This document shows positions 43,169 through 51,998 of a stretch of 64,000 nucleotides of DNA, piece by piece (within the stretch, counting starts at the first letter, position 1; every line of letters begins with the position of its first letter). The stretch is from Pseudodesulfovibrio hydrargyri. Lineage in GTDB: Bacteria; Desulfobacterota; Desulfovibrionia; Desulfovibrionales; Desulfovibrionaceae. Below the pieces are notes generated by a model, which saw nothing but the letters and a program-made list of their open reading frames with translations, ran no database searches and was not told the DNA's origin. The stretch covers positions 868,001 through 932,000 of the forward strand of contig NZ_LKAQ01000001.1 of the NCBI RefSeq assembly GCF_001874525.1. The letters are read 5' to 3'. The position numbers and the translations under genes are program-made.

Positions 43169-43950
43169 TGCGCTTCTCCGGCTGGGCCGCCCTGCGCGGC
43201 TACTCCATCGCGGTCTACGGCTTCGTCTACCTGCCGATCATGCTCATGGGACTGTTCTCCGTGAACTCCTCGGACATGATCGCCTTCCCCCTGACCGGGT
43301 TCACCCTGGACTGGTACAACCAGATCCTGCACGACGGCCGCATCTTCAAGGGCTTGTTGACCACCATGGCCGTGGCCTTTCCGGTGACCATCATCACCAC
43401 GGTGCTCGGCTCCATGGCCGCATTGGTCCTGACGCGCCACAAGTTCAAGGGCAAGACCGCCTTCCTGGCCCTGCTCGTGCTGCCCTTCTTCGTGCCCAAG
43501 CTCATCTTCGCCATCGCCCAGGTGACCTTCCTCAGCGACGTGGGCATCACCAAGGGGCTCTACACCGTGTGGATATCCCAATCCATGATCATCCTGCCGT
43601 TCGTCACCGTGATCATCGCCTCGGTCCTGTTCCGCGTGGACAAGCGGCTGGAGGAGGCCGCCGGGGACCTCGGGGCCACGCCCTGGCAGACCTTTCGCCG
43701 GGTCACCCTGCCGCTGATGAAAAACGGCATCCTGGCCGGGTCGTTCATCTCCTTCGTCCTGTCCAACGCCGAATACACGGTCTCCTACTTCACCAGCGGC
43801 CGGGCCCAGCCCCTGTCCGTGCTGGTCGCCTCGGACTTCCGGTTCCACCTCTCGCCGAGCCTGAACGCCCTGGCCATGCTCATCGTCCTGTTCAACATTC
43901 TGGTCATCGTCATCAGCGAATGGTTCCGGCGGCGGGCCGTGCAGGCCTGA
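43168..43950 (+). CDS. PotC-like ABC permease
   Basis: The 260-residue permease has six hydrophobic segments and the coupling loop LEEAAGDLGATPWQTFRRVTLPL. It starts on the last base of the first permease stop codon (TGATG). With the binding protein and ATPase it completes the importer. Confidence 0.9.
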   Translation: MRFSGWAALRGYSIAVYGFVYLPIMLMGLFSVNSSDMIAFPLTGFTLDWYNQILHDGRIFKGLLTTMAVAFPVTIITTVLGSMAALVLTRHKFKGKTAFLALLVLPFFVPKLIFAIAQVTFLSDVGITKGLYTVWISQSMIILPFVTVIIASVLFRVDKRLEEAAGDLGATPWQTFRRVTLPLMKNGILAGSFISFVLSNAEYTVSYFTSGRAQPLSVLVASDFRFHLSPSLNALAMLIVLFNILVIVISEWFRRRAVQA

Positions 43951-43970
43951 CCGGAACACGAGGCAATCCA

Positions 43971-45371
43971 ATGAAACTGCTCATCAAAAACGGCCTGATC
44001 GTGAACGCCGACCGCTCGCAAAACGCGGACGTGCTCATCGAGGGCGCCGTCATCAAGGAAGTCGCCCCCCTTCTGTCCGCAGGCCCGGACTTTCGCGTCA
44101 TAGACGCCAAGAACCTCATGGTCATCCCCGGCGGCATAGACCCGCACACCCACCTGGAGATGCCCACCCCGGTCACCCGCACCGCCGACGGCTTCGACAA
44201 CGGCGGCCTCGCGGCCCTGTCCGGCGGGACCACCATGGTCATCGACTTCATCAACCCCAAGTACGGCCAATCCTACCTCGAGGCCTGCGACATCTGCATG
44301 GAGCGCGCGGCCAAGGCCACCTGCGACTACTCCTACCACGCCACCGTGACCTGGTTCGACGAGCAGGCCGCCAAGGAACTGCGCATCCTGGCCGAGGAAC
44401 GGGGCATCAACTCCTTCAAACATTTCACCACCTACAAGGGCTCGCTCATGCTCGAGCCCGACCGGATGCTCGCCAGCTTCGCCCTGGCCCGCGAACTCGG
44501 CGCGCTCTGCACGGTGCACGCCGAGAACGACGAGATCATCGCCTACATGCAGAAGAAGCTGCTTGAAAACGGCGTCACCCACCCCAGGGGCCACGCCCTG
44601 TCCCGGCCGCCCATCGCCGAGGGCGAGGCCACCTACCACGCCATCGCCCTGGCCAGGATCGCGGGAGCGCCGCTGTACATCGTGCATATGAGCTGCGAGG
44701 ACGCCCTGCACGCCGTGACCCGCGCCCGCCAGTCCGGCCAGGAGGTCTACGCCGAGTCCCTGTGCGGCCACCTGCTCCTGGACGATTCCGTCTATTATAA
44801 CGACGACCCCGAGATCGCGGCCCGCTACGTCATGAGCCCGCCCTTCCGCTCGCCCGAGCACCGCGAGGCGTTGTGGGAAGGCATCCGCTCCGGCGACATC
44901 CAGGTCACGGCCAGCGACAACTGCACCTTCACCCAGGCCGACCGCAACCGGGGCCTGACCGATTTCACCCGAATCCCCAACGGCGCGCCCGGTATCGAGG
45001 ACCGAATGCGCATCGTGTTCAGCGAAGGCGTGGCCAAGGGCCGCATCACCCCGGAACAGTTCGTGGCCGTGACCTCCACCAATGCCGCGAAAATCTACAA
45101 CATCCACCCGCAAAAAGGCGTCATAGCGCCCGGCGCCGACGCCGACGTGGTCCTCTGGGACCCGGAAAAGCAACACACCGTGTCGGCCAAGACACACCGC
45201 CACGCCATCGACTACAGCATATTCGAGGGCATGACCTTCACCGGCTCGCCCACCATGACCATCCTCGGCGGCGACATCGTCTTCGAAAACAGCATGGTCA
45301 CCGCCAAACCCGGCCAGGGCCGATTCATCCCCCGCCCCCCGCGCCAACGCATCCCGCCCTGCCACAGCTAG
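43971..45371 (+). CDS. D-hydantoinase/dihydropyrimidinase
   Basis: The 466-residue cyclic amidohydrolase has the complete dinuclear metal site: His59 and His61 (PHTHLEMP), Lys150 (NSFKHF, expected carbamylated), His183 (VHAEN), His239 (IVHMS) and Asp316 (ASDNCTF). This numbering closely follows characterised D-hydantoinases. It opens hydantoins or dihydropyrimidines to N-carbamoyl amino acids; HyuA/YgeZ-type homologues accompany YgeY-type hydrolases in other bacteria, as here. It lies 20 bases after the permease gene and ends the importer operon with a strong terminator. Confidence 0.92.
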   Translation: MKLLIKNGLIVNADRSQNADVLIEGAVIKEVAPLLSAGPDFRVIDAKNLMVIPGGIDPHTHLEMPTPVTRTADGFDNGGLAALSGGTTMVIDFINPKYGQSYLEACDICMERAAKATCDYSYHATVTWFDEQAAKELRILAEERGINSFKHFTTYKGSLMLEPDRMLASFALARELGALCTVHAENDEIIAYMQKKLLENGVTHPRGHALSRPPIAEGEATYHAIALARIAGAPLYIVHMSCEDALHAVTRARQSGQEVYAESLCGHLLLDDSVYYNDDPEIAARYVMSPPFRSPEHREALWEGIRSGDIQVTASDNCTFTQADRNRGLTDFTRIPNGAPGIEDRMRIVFSEGVAKGRITPEQFVAVTSTNAAKIYNIHPQKGVIAPGADADVVLWDPEKQHTVSAKTHRHAIDYSIFEGMTFTGSPTMTILGGDIVFENSMVTAKPGQGRFIPRPPRQRIPPCHS

Positions 45372-45380
45372 GCGGCGACG

Positions 45381-45417
45381 AAAAAGGCCGGGTGCGCTAA
45401 CGCGCACCCGGCCTTTT
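45381..45417 (+). terminator. Intrinsic terminator after hydantoinase
   Basis: AAAAAGGCCGGGTGCG / CGCACCCGGCCTTTTTT stem with T6. Confidence 0.92.
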
Positions 45418-45419
45418 TT

Positions 45420-45622
45420 GCCTCCGGCGGCCAGAGGGGAACCTCTTGGAAGAGGTTCCCCCTCTGGACTCCCCCTCCAGAACTTTTTGTGTGCCTTCGG
45501 CAGAGCCGTGCGGACGCGGTGGGACGTACTGGATTTATGATAACCGAATAAACGTGCCCCTCCCCGCGTAGCGGAAACAAAAAGTTTAGGAGGGAAGAGG
45601 GGATGGGCGGCCGGGGGCATTC
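45420..45622. repeat. Post-stop palindromic module, copy 3 (diverged, two facing halves)
   Basis: GCCTCCGGCGGCC follows the terminator, then a hairpin with arms CCAGAGGGGAACCTCTT / GAGGTTCCCCCTCTGG (45431-45466), then ACTCCCCCTCCAGAACTTTTTG. The right end carries the reverse-facing flank AAAAAGTTTAGGAGGGAAGAGGGGATGGG before the leftward regulator's stop. The stem sequence differs from copies 1 and 2 but stays paired. Confidence 0.65.
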
Positions 45623-47389
45623 TTACTCCAAGCCGTACTTTTTAATTTTCCTGTACAACGTGGCGATGCCGATGCCCAACTTCTGGGCGACGAGTTCCTT
45701 GGCGGCCTTGGTGCCGGTTTCGTCGCCGAACGCCTTGAGGGCCTGTTGGACGAGGGTGCGTTCCATGGTTTCGAGGTTGTAGTCGGTGTATTCGGACGCG
45801 TGCGCGCCGGAGCGGATCTTGACGGGCAGGGTATCGCGGGTGACGACGGCCGGGGAATCGACCACGTTGGCCACGTATTCGATGGAGTTTTGCAGTTCGC
45901 GGACGTTGCCGGGCCAGTGGTATTCGCTGACCGCGGCCCAGAAGGACTCCTTGATGGTCAGGATTTCCTTGTCCAGCCGTTCCATGCTCTGTTCGAGAAA
46001 GACCTTGCACAGCAGGTGGATATCGCGCGGACGGTCGCGCAGGGGTGGAATGTGGATGGGGATGACGTTGAGGCGGTAGAAGAGGTCTTCGCGGAAGGTG
46101 CCGTTGTGAACCATCTCCTCGAGGTCGCGGTTGGTGGCCGAGACCACGCGCACGTCGATGGCCGTGGGCTGGGTGGAGCCGAGCCGGGTGACCTCGCGCT
46201 GTTCCAGGGCGCGCAACAGCTTGGCCTGGAGATGCAGAGGCATGTCCCCGATCTCGTCCAGGAAGAGCGTGCCGCCGTTGGCCTGTTCGAACCGGCCCAT
46301 CTTGCCCTTGGGGTTGGCCCCGGTGAACGCCCCGCCCACGTAGCCGAAGAGCTCGCTTTCGAGCAGGGTCTCGGGGATGGCCCCGCAGTTGATGGCCACG
46401 AACGGGCCTTCCCGGCGGCCGCCCTCCTCGTTCAGGGCGCGGGCCACGAGCTCCTTGCCCGTGCCGGACTCGCCGGTGACCAGGACCGAGGAATTGGAGT
46501 CCGCGAACCGGGCCACCTGCTTCTTGAGGGTGACGATGACGTCCGAGGTGCCGAGGATGGCGTCCAGGCCGAGGCGCTCGTGGGAGGACGCCAACCGCAG
46601 GGCGTCGTCGTGCATGAGCTGGGCGTCGCGGAACATGAGCATGCGGGAGCTCTCGCCGTGCTGCAGCCGGTATTCGATCCCGGCCACGTCGTGGGACCGG
46701 CCAAGGAGATTGACCGTGTATTCGGTGTATTGGAGCATCCGGTTTTCGCCGCGCGCAAGCGTGACCGTGATGGCGTCCTGGCCTTCCAGTGGGAAGTCGA
46801 GAATCTGCTGGGCGGCCTTGTTGGAGCGCACGATGCGCCCGTCCGGGGCGAGCAGGAGCACGCCCTCGTCGACCTTGTCCACCACGGTCTCGAGCAGCTG
46901 GCCGAGTTCCAGACAGCGGGCGAATTCCATGGACTCGACCACCTTGGAGGCCAGGATGTCGGACATCTGGGACAGAAAGTCGAAGAAGATCTCGAAGTTG
47001 TCCTGGATGTGGGCCTTCTGCTCCTCGGTGAAGCAGACGAACCCGATGACCCCTACCACGGTGCCCCTGTACAGGATGGGCGTGCTCATCTCGAAGGTCT
47101 CGTCGCAGGACTGCCAGTTGGGGCAGTCGGCGCAAAACTCGGAGAATCCGGGCTCGCGGATGACCAGGGGCCGCCCGGTCTTGAGCACCTGGCGGTACAC
47201 CCCGCTTGCCGAGGACATCTGCTTGCCCACCAGCCCGGCGAACCGCCCGGTTCCGGCCACGCGGTACAGGTTGCGGTCCACGATCTCCACGTCCACCCGC
47301 AGCACCTTGGATATGACCGCCGCGTACTTGCCCGCCGCCCCGCTGATCTCCCACAGGTCCTGGGGCACGTTCTCCACATTCACTTCCAT
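45623..47389 (-). CDS. Sigma-54-dependent transcriptional activator
   Basis: The 588-residue activator has an N-terminal sensor of about 150 residues with Cys (CADCPNWQSC near 86-95), a PAS-like part near 165-270, the AAA+ domain with Walker A GESGTGKE near 307-314 and intact GAFTGA, Walker B GTLFLDE near 370 and R-finger region, and a C-terminal Fis-type HTH (GIATLYRKIKKYGLE). It lies between, and is divergent from, the TRAP operon, whose promoter is of sigma-54 type; the ABC/hydantoinase operon on its other side has another. It is the natural activator of both. Confidence 0.93.
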   Translation of the reverse strand: MEVNVENVPQDLWEISGAAGKYAAVISKVLRVDVEIVDRNLYRVAGTGRFAGLVGKQMSSASGVYRQVLKTGRPLVIREPGFSEFCADCPNWQSCDETFEMSTPILYRGTVVGVIGFVCFTEEQKAHIQDNFEIFFDFLSQMSDILASKVVESMEFARCLELGQLLETVVDKVDEGVLLLAPDGRIVRSNKAAQQILDFPLEGQDAITVTLARGENRMLQYTEYTVNLLGRSHDVAGIEYRLQHGESSRMLMFRDAQLMHDDALRLASSHERLGLDAILGTSDVIVTLKKQVARFADSNSSVLVTGESGTGKELVARALNEEGGRREGPFVAINCGAIPETLLESELFGYVGGAFTGANPKGKMGRFEQANGGTLFLDEIGDMPLHLQAKLLRALEQREVTRLGSTQPTAIDVRVVSATNRDLEEMVHNGTFREDLFYRLNVIPIHIPPLRDRPRDIHLLCKVFLEQSMERLDKEILTIKESFWAAVSEYHWPGNVRELQNSIEYVANVVDSPAVVTRDTLPVKIRSGAHASEYTDYNLETMERTLVQQALKAFGDETGTKAAKELVAQKLGIGIATLYRKIKKYGLE

Positions 47390-47741
47390 CACTTGCTCCG
47401 CCGGGGCGTCATTCCCCGTATCAGAACGATACCATCTTTGCGCCGCAACCGTTTACGGATGGCCACAACAACCCGGCATCGTGCCGTTTTAGCCCAGCGG
47501 CCAGACAAATCGACCGCTGGTATCAAAATGAAAACACCTGTGACATAATCGTAATCACTCTGTGGTTCAAGCAATATCGCACCGTGCGGACCGGGAAAGA
47601 TGGATTAATAATTTACAAACAACCTACCGGTATTACGGTTGATATTAAAAAAACACCAAAACGGCAAAAAAATCGGCGGCAGCCTCCGAAGCTGGCACGG
47701 TATCTGCTTTTAATCGAAATATCACCTCAACCGCACACACT
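47390..47741. other. Divergent control region of activator and TRAP operon
   Basis: Holds the sigma-54 promoter at 47693, the word GCAATATCG at 47571 shared with the region before the ABC operon, and AT-rich sequence. The first 100 bases should contain the activator's own promoter. Confidence 0.55.
47693..47708 (+). promoter_or_regulatory. Sigma-54 promoter (-24/-12) of TRAP operon
   Basis: TGGCACGGTATCTGCT: full TGGCACG block, GG 47694 and GC 47706 exactly 12 apart. Predicted start near 47719, 23 bases before the first gene. Confidence 0.85.
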
Positions 47742-48281
47742 ATGCAAACACAAGAAACAACACCCTTCGTCAGCCTGGCAAACGCCGTGGAACGGTTCTC
47801 CCACCGGCTGAACTACGTCCTCGAGCGGGTCTGCGCCCTCCTGGTGGCAGGCATGATCGGCGTGGTCTGGTTCGGAATCCTCGAGCGCTACGCCCTGGCC
47901 CTGGGGGCCACCTGGACCGAGGAGCTGGCCCGCTACATCATGATCTGGGCCGCGCTCCTGGCCGTTCCCTGCTGCGCCTACCGGCGCGAGCACATCGGCC
48001 TGGACCTGGTCTTCTCCAGGCTCCCGCTGAACTGGCAGATGCCCGCGCGCATGGTCCTCGACCTGCTCGGGCTGGCCTTCTTCCTGTTCCTCGCATATTA
48101 CGGCGTGACCATGGCCCGGGGCGGGGCCAACCAGTACGCGACCATCTTCGGCATGACCATGTTCGTGCCGTTCACCGCCGTGCCCGTCACGGCCGGGCTC
48201 ACGGCCTTTCAGATCGCGGCGGTCATGATCCGCGACGCGGCCGGGGTCACCCCCCTGTTCGCCGGGAAGGAGGCCGCCTGA
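47742..48281 (+). CDS. TRAP transporter small membrane subunit (DctQ type)
   Basis: The 179-residue protein has four hydrophobic segments between about 28 and 160, with the family pattern TWTEELARYIMIWAALL near 65-81. It lacks a clear ribosome site and is close to the predicted transcript start. It overlaps the large subunit start by one base. Confidence 0.9.
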   Translation: MQTQETTPFVSLANAVERFSHRLNYVLERVCALLVAGMIGVVWFGILERYALALGATWTEELARYIMIWAALLAVPCCAYRREHIGLDLVFSRLPLNWQMPARMVLDLLGLAFFLFLAYYGVTMARGGANQYATIFGMTMFVPFTAVPVTAGLTAFQIAAVMIRDAAGVTPLFAGKEAA

Positions 48282-49564
48282 TGCTGACCGTCGCCATCAT
48301 CTTCTTCGGCCTGCTGCTCATCGGCGTGCCCATCGGCTTCGTGCTCGGCATCGCGGGCGTGGCCGGGCTCGTCCAGGTGGGCGGGGACAACTTCCTGGTC
48401 ATGGCCCCCAAGCGGTTCTTCGAGGGGCTCAACCTGTTCACCTTCATGGCCATGCCCTTCTTCATCCTGGCGGGCGAGATCATGAACCGCGTGGGCATGA
48501 CCCAGCGCATCGCCAACCTGGCCGACGCCCTGGTGGGCTACCTGCGCGGCGGCCTGGCCCATTCGAACATGCTCGCCTCGGTGCTCTTCGCGGGCATGAC
48601 CGGCGCGGCCGTGTCCGACACCGCCGCCTTCGGCAACACCCTGGTCCCGGCCATGGTCAAGCAGGGCTACACCCGCCCGTTCGCCTGCGCGGTCACGGCC
48701 GCGGGCTCGATCATCGGCCCGACCATCCCGCCGTCCAACCTGATGGTCATCTACGGCTCGCTGGCAGGCGTGTCCATCGCCGGGCTGTTCGCGGCGGGCA
48801 TCCTGCCCGGCCTGCTCATCTGCCTGGTGTGCATGGCCCTGATCGTGGCGCTGGGGCGCAAGCTCGGCCTGCCCAAGAAGGAGGGCAGCCCGTCGCTCGG
48901 GGAGATTCTCTTCGCCTTCAAGGGCAGCATCCTCGCCCTGATCATGCCCGCCATCATCCTGGGCGGCATCCTGGGCGGCATCGTCACTCCCACCGAGGCG
49001 GCGGCCATCGCGGTCTTCTACGCCCTGTTCGTGGGCGTGGTCATCCACCGCAACCTGACGTTCAACGACATCGTGGAGATGCTCATCCGCACGGCCAGGA
49101 TCACCGGCGTGGTCTTCCTGATCATCGCCTCGGCCTCCATCCTGAGCTGGTGGATGACCTTCATGCAGATCCCGCAGCAGATCGCGGACGCGTTCCTGAA
49201 CCTGTCCACCACCCCGTGGATGGTCAAGGGCATGATCCTGATACTGCTGCTGGTCATCGGCATGTTCATGGACATCAACGCGGCGCTGATCATCCTGACC
49301 CCCATGCTCGGCACCCTCACCCAGGCCATCGGCATGAACCCGGTGCACGCGGGCGTGATGATCGTCCTGACCCTGAACATCTCGCTCATGACCCCGCCCG
49401 TCGGGGCCTGCATATTCGTGCTCTCCTCGGTCACCGGCGAGCGCATCGAGCGCATCAGCGCCGCCCTGTGGCCCTTCATACTCGTGGAGGTGGGCGTGCT
49501 CTTCATCACCACCTTCTGGACCGACCTGGCCATGTTTTTCCCAAAACTTCTGCTCGATATGTAG
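48281..49564 (+). CDS. TRAP transporter large permease subunit (DctM type)
   Basis: The 427-residue permease has twelve or so hydrophobic segments. The DctM family segments GMTGAAVSDTAAFGNTLVPAM (near 106-126) and IIGPTIPPSNLMVIYG (near 145-160) are intact. It starts on the last base of dctQ (TGATG). With DctQ and the binding protein it makes a sodium-driven importer. Confidence 0.93.
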   Translation: MLTVAIIFFGLLLIGVPIGFVLGIAGVAGLVQVGGDNFLVMAPKRFFEGLNLFTFMAMPFFILAGEIMNRVGMTQRIANLADALVGYLRGGLAHSNMLASVLFAGMTGAAVSDTAAFGNTLVPAMVKQGYTRPFACAVTAAGSIIGPTIPPSNLMVIYGSLAGVSIAGLFAAGILPGLLICLVCMALIVALGRKLGLPKKEGSPSLGEILFAFKGSILALIMPAIILGGILGGIVTPTEAAAIAVFYALFVGVVIHRNLTFNDIVEMLIRTARITGVVFLIIASASILSWWMTFMQIPQQIADAFLNLSTTPWMVKGMILILLLVIGMFMDINAALIILTPMLGTLTQAIGMNPVHAGVMIVLTLNISLMTPPVGACIFVLSSVTGERIERISAALWPFILVEVGVLFITTFWTDLAMFFPKLLLDM

Positions 49565-49588
49565 CGGAACGAACCATGAGAGGAACCT

Positions 49589-50623
49589 ATGAGAATCGGT
49601 AAGAAACTGACTGTCCTGATCGCCGTGGCGGCCCTGATGCTGTGCTCGGCCCAGGGTGCGCTGGCCGCCAAGGTCATCAAAATGCACCACCTGAACAAGA
49701 ACGGCGCCTTCGACAACCCGTCCGGCGCGGCCGCCGTGGTCTTCAAGAACCTGGTCGAGTCCGGCACCAACGGCGAGGTCCAGGTCCAGATATTCCCCAG
49801 CGGGCAGCTCGGCAAGGACGCCGAAGTGGTCCAGCAGGTCAAGGACGGCATCATCCAGCTCGGCGTGCACTCGGTCGGCGCGGTGGGCAGCGTCTACCCC
49901 ATGATCTCCGTGCTCGACGTGCCCTTCGCCTTCCCGAACCACGCCGTGGCCTACGAGGTCTTCGACGGCCCCTTCGGCAAGAAGCTGGCGGGCGACATCA
50001 CCGCCAAGACCGGCATGAAGTGCCTGGGCTTCTCCGACTCCGGCGGCTTCTTCCAGTTCACCAACTCCAACCATCCGATCAAGACCCTGGAGGACATGAA
50101 GGGGCTCAAGATCCGGACCATGGGTCTGGACACCCACAAGATGCTCGTCTCCTCCCTGGGCGGCCAGCCCGTGTCCATCGCCTGGTCCGAGGTCTACACC
50201 TCCCTGCAGACCGGCGTGGCCGACGGCCAGATGAACCCGGTGCCCATCGTCGAGTTCGCCAAGCTGTATGAGGTCCAGAAGTACCTGACCATCTCCAACC
50301 ACCTGTTCGCGCCCCACGTCTGGATGATGAACATGGACTTCTACAACTCCCTGACCCCGGCCGAGCGCCAGGTCGTGGAGAGCGCCGCCAAGACCGCCAT
50401 CGTGGTCTCCCGGGGCATCGCCAACGCCATCGAGGCGTCCGACCGGGGCCTGCCCTTCCTGTCCGCCAAGATGGAGATATACACCCTGCCCGAGTCCGAG
50501 AAGGAGCGCTTCCGCGCCGCTTCCCAGCCGGTCGTCATAAAGTACCTCGAAGAGCACTTCGGCGACGAGGGCAAGGAAATGCTGAACGCCTTCCTGGACG
50601 CCATCAAAGAGGCCTCCAAGTAA
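49589..50623 (+). CDS. TRAP transporter periplasmic binding protein (DctP type)
   Basis: The 344-residue protein has a signal peptide (cleaved after ALA near 26). Core DctP features: the PSGQLGKDAEVVQQVKDGI segment (near 70-90), the Arg-containing GLKIRTMGLDTHK segment (near 170-180) that usually binds the substrate carboxylate, and EVYTSLQTGVADGQMNP. So the imported compound is expected to carry a carboxylate. AGAGGAACCT precedes the ATG. Confidence 0.93.
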   Translation: MRIGKKLTVLIAVAALMLCSAQGALAAKVIKMHHLNKNGAFDNPSGAAAVVFKNLVESGTNGEVQVQIFPSGQLGKDAEVVQQVKDGIIQLGVHSVGAVGSVYPMISVLDVPFAFPNHAVAYEVFDGPFGKKLAGDITAKTGMKCLGFSDSGGFFQFTNSNHPIKTLEDMKGLKIRTMGLDTHKMLVSSLGGQPVSIAWSEVYTSLQTGVADGQMNPVPIVEFAKLYEVQKYLTISNHLFAPHVWMMNMDFYNSLTPAERQVVESAAKTAIVVSRGIANAIEASDRGLPFLSAKMEIYTLPESEKERFRAASQPVVIKYLEEHFGDEGKEMLNAFLDAIKEASK

Positions 50624-50641
50624 ACGGCCCAAGGATTGAAC

Positions 50642-50672
50642 GCCGGGCGGCTGGACAATCCGGCCGCCCGGC
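50642..50672 (+). other. Intra-operon hairpin after the binding-protein gene
   Basis: A perfect 10-bp stem GCCGGGCGGC/GCCGCCCGGC without T-run between dctP and the next gene. It would stabilise the upstream message and favour higher binding-protein level. Confidence 0.55.
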
Positions 50673-50694
50673 CATAACAACGTAAGCAGAAGAT

Positions 50695-51978
50695 ATGAAC
50701 GAGACATCCCGGCCCGATCACGTCACAGGCATGCGCTGCACCCTCTGCGGCAAGACCTACCTCCCCGGCGAGGTGGACTACGTCTGCCCGGACCACGGCA
50801 ACGAAGGCATCCTGGACATCGAATACGACTACGACGCCATCCGGCGACGAATTTCCCCACAGAGCCTGGCCCTGGACAGGACGTGCAGCCAGTGGCGCTA
50901 CCGCCCGCTCCTGCCTGTCCTGCCCGACACCCCGGCCCCGGCCGCGGCCGTGGGCTGGACCCCGCTTTACGAAACAGACCGCCTGGCGACATCGCTGGGC
51001 CTTCACGCTTTGTACGTCAAGGACGATTCCCGCCAGCCCACCGGTTCCCTCAAGGACCGGGCCAGCGCCCTGGCCGTGATGAAGGCGCGCGAGGTCGGCG
51101 CGGGCATGATCACCACCGCCTCCACCGGCAACGCGGCCGCCGCCCTGGCGGGCATGTGCGCGGCAAGCGACATGGCCTGCACCATCTTCGTGCCCCGCTC
51201 GGCCCCGAGGGCCAAGGTGGCCCAGCTGCTGGCCTACGGAGCCAGGGTATTCCTGGTGGACGGCAGTTACGACGACGCCTTCGAACTGTGCCTCAAGGCC
51301 GCCGGGAAATACGGCTGGTACAACCGCAACACCGGCTTCAACCCGTACATGGCCGAGGGCAAGAAGACCGCCGCCTTCGAGATATGCGAACAGCTCGACT
51401 GGCAATGCCCGGACGCCGTGTTCGTGGGCGTGGGCGACGGCTGCATCATCTCCGGCCTGCACAAGGGGTTCATGGACCTCTTCCGCCTGGGCTGGATCGA
51501 CCGCATTCCCCGGCTCATGGGCGTGCAGGCGGAGGGCAGCGACTTCCTGTACCGCTGCTGGAAGGAAGGCGCCGATCCGGTGACCTTCCCGGCCATCAAG
51601 GCCCATACCGTGGCCGACTCCATTTCCGCGGGGCTGCCCCGCGACCGCCGCAAGGCCGTGGCCGCGGTCAACGGCACGGGCGGGGCCTTCCTGCGCGTGT
51701 CCGACGAGGCCATCCTGGCGGCCATCCCGGAACTGGCTCGCTTGACCGGCGTGTTCGCCGAACCCGCCGGGGCCTCGCCCCTGGCCGGGCTGCACGCCGC
51801 CCTGGACCAGGACCTGGTGGCCCGCGACGAGACCTGCGTGCTCCTCGCCACCGGCTCCGGGCTCAAGGACGTGGACGCGACCATCCGGGCATGCGACGCC
51901 GAGCCCCCGGTCATCGCCCCGACGCTCGACGCACTCGGGGACGCTCTTAACAGCGCCAAACGCAATCAAGAATCATAA
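50695..51978 (+). CDS. Threonine-synthase-like PLP enzyme with zinc ribbon
   Basis: The 427-residue fold-type II PLP enzyme begins with a ribbon (Cys15, Cys18, Cys31, His34). The Schiff-base Lys is Lys120 (QPTGSLKDRAS). A Gly-rich phosphate loop lies in FVGVGDGCIISG. Similar to threonine synthase, but the operon context (hydrolase, D-aminoacylase, importer) favours a catabolic beta/alpha-elimination or deamination of a carbonyl-activated amino acid over threonine synthesis. It is 72 bases after dctP. Confidence 0.85.
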   Translation: MNETSRPDHVTGMRCTLCGKTYLPGEVDYVCPDHGNEGILDIEYDYDAIRRRISPQSLALDRTCSQWRYRPLLPVLPDTPAPAAAVGWTPLYETDRLATSLGLHALYVKDDSRQPTGSLKDRASALAVMKAREVGAGMITTASTGNAAAALAGMCAASDMACTIFVPRSAPRAKVAQLLAYGARVFLVDGSYDDAFELCLKAAGKYGWYNRNTGFNPYMAEGKKTAAFEICEQLDWQCPDAVFVGVGDGCIISGLHKGFMDLFRLGWIDRIPRLMGVQAEGSDFLYRCWKEGADPVTFPAIKAHTVADSISAGLPRDRRKAVAAVNGTGGAFLRVSDEAILAAIPELARLTGVFAEPAGASPLAGLHAALDQDLVARDETCVLLATGSGLKDVDATIRACDAEPPVIAPTLDALGDALNSAKRNQES

Positions 51979-51998
51979 CACATAAAGGACGGACAACC

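Noticed and set aside
47541..47566. CRP/FNR-like TGTGA...TCACT near the TRAP operon
   Set aside because: The half-sites are 11 bases apart rather than 6, so it is not a CRP or FNR site.
48209..50707. 832-codon minus-strand frame under the TRAP genes
   Set aside because: Antisense shadow of three well-recognised TRAP subunits.
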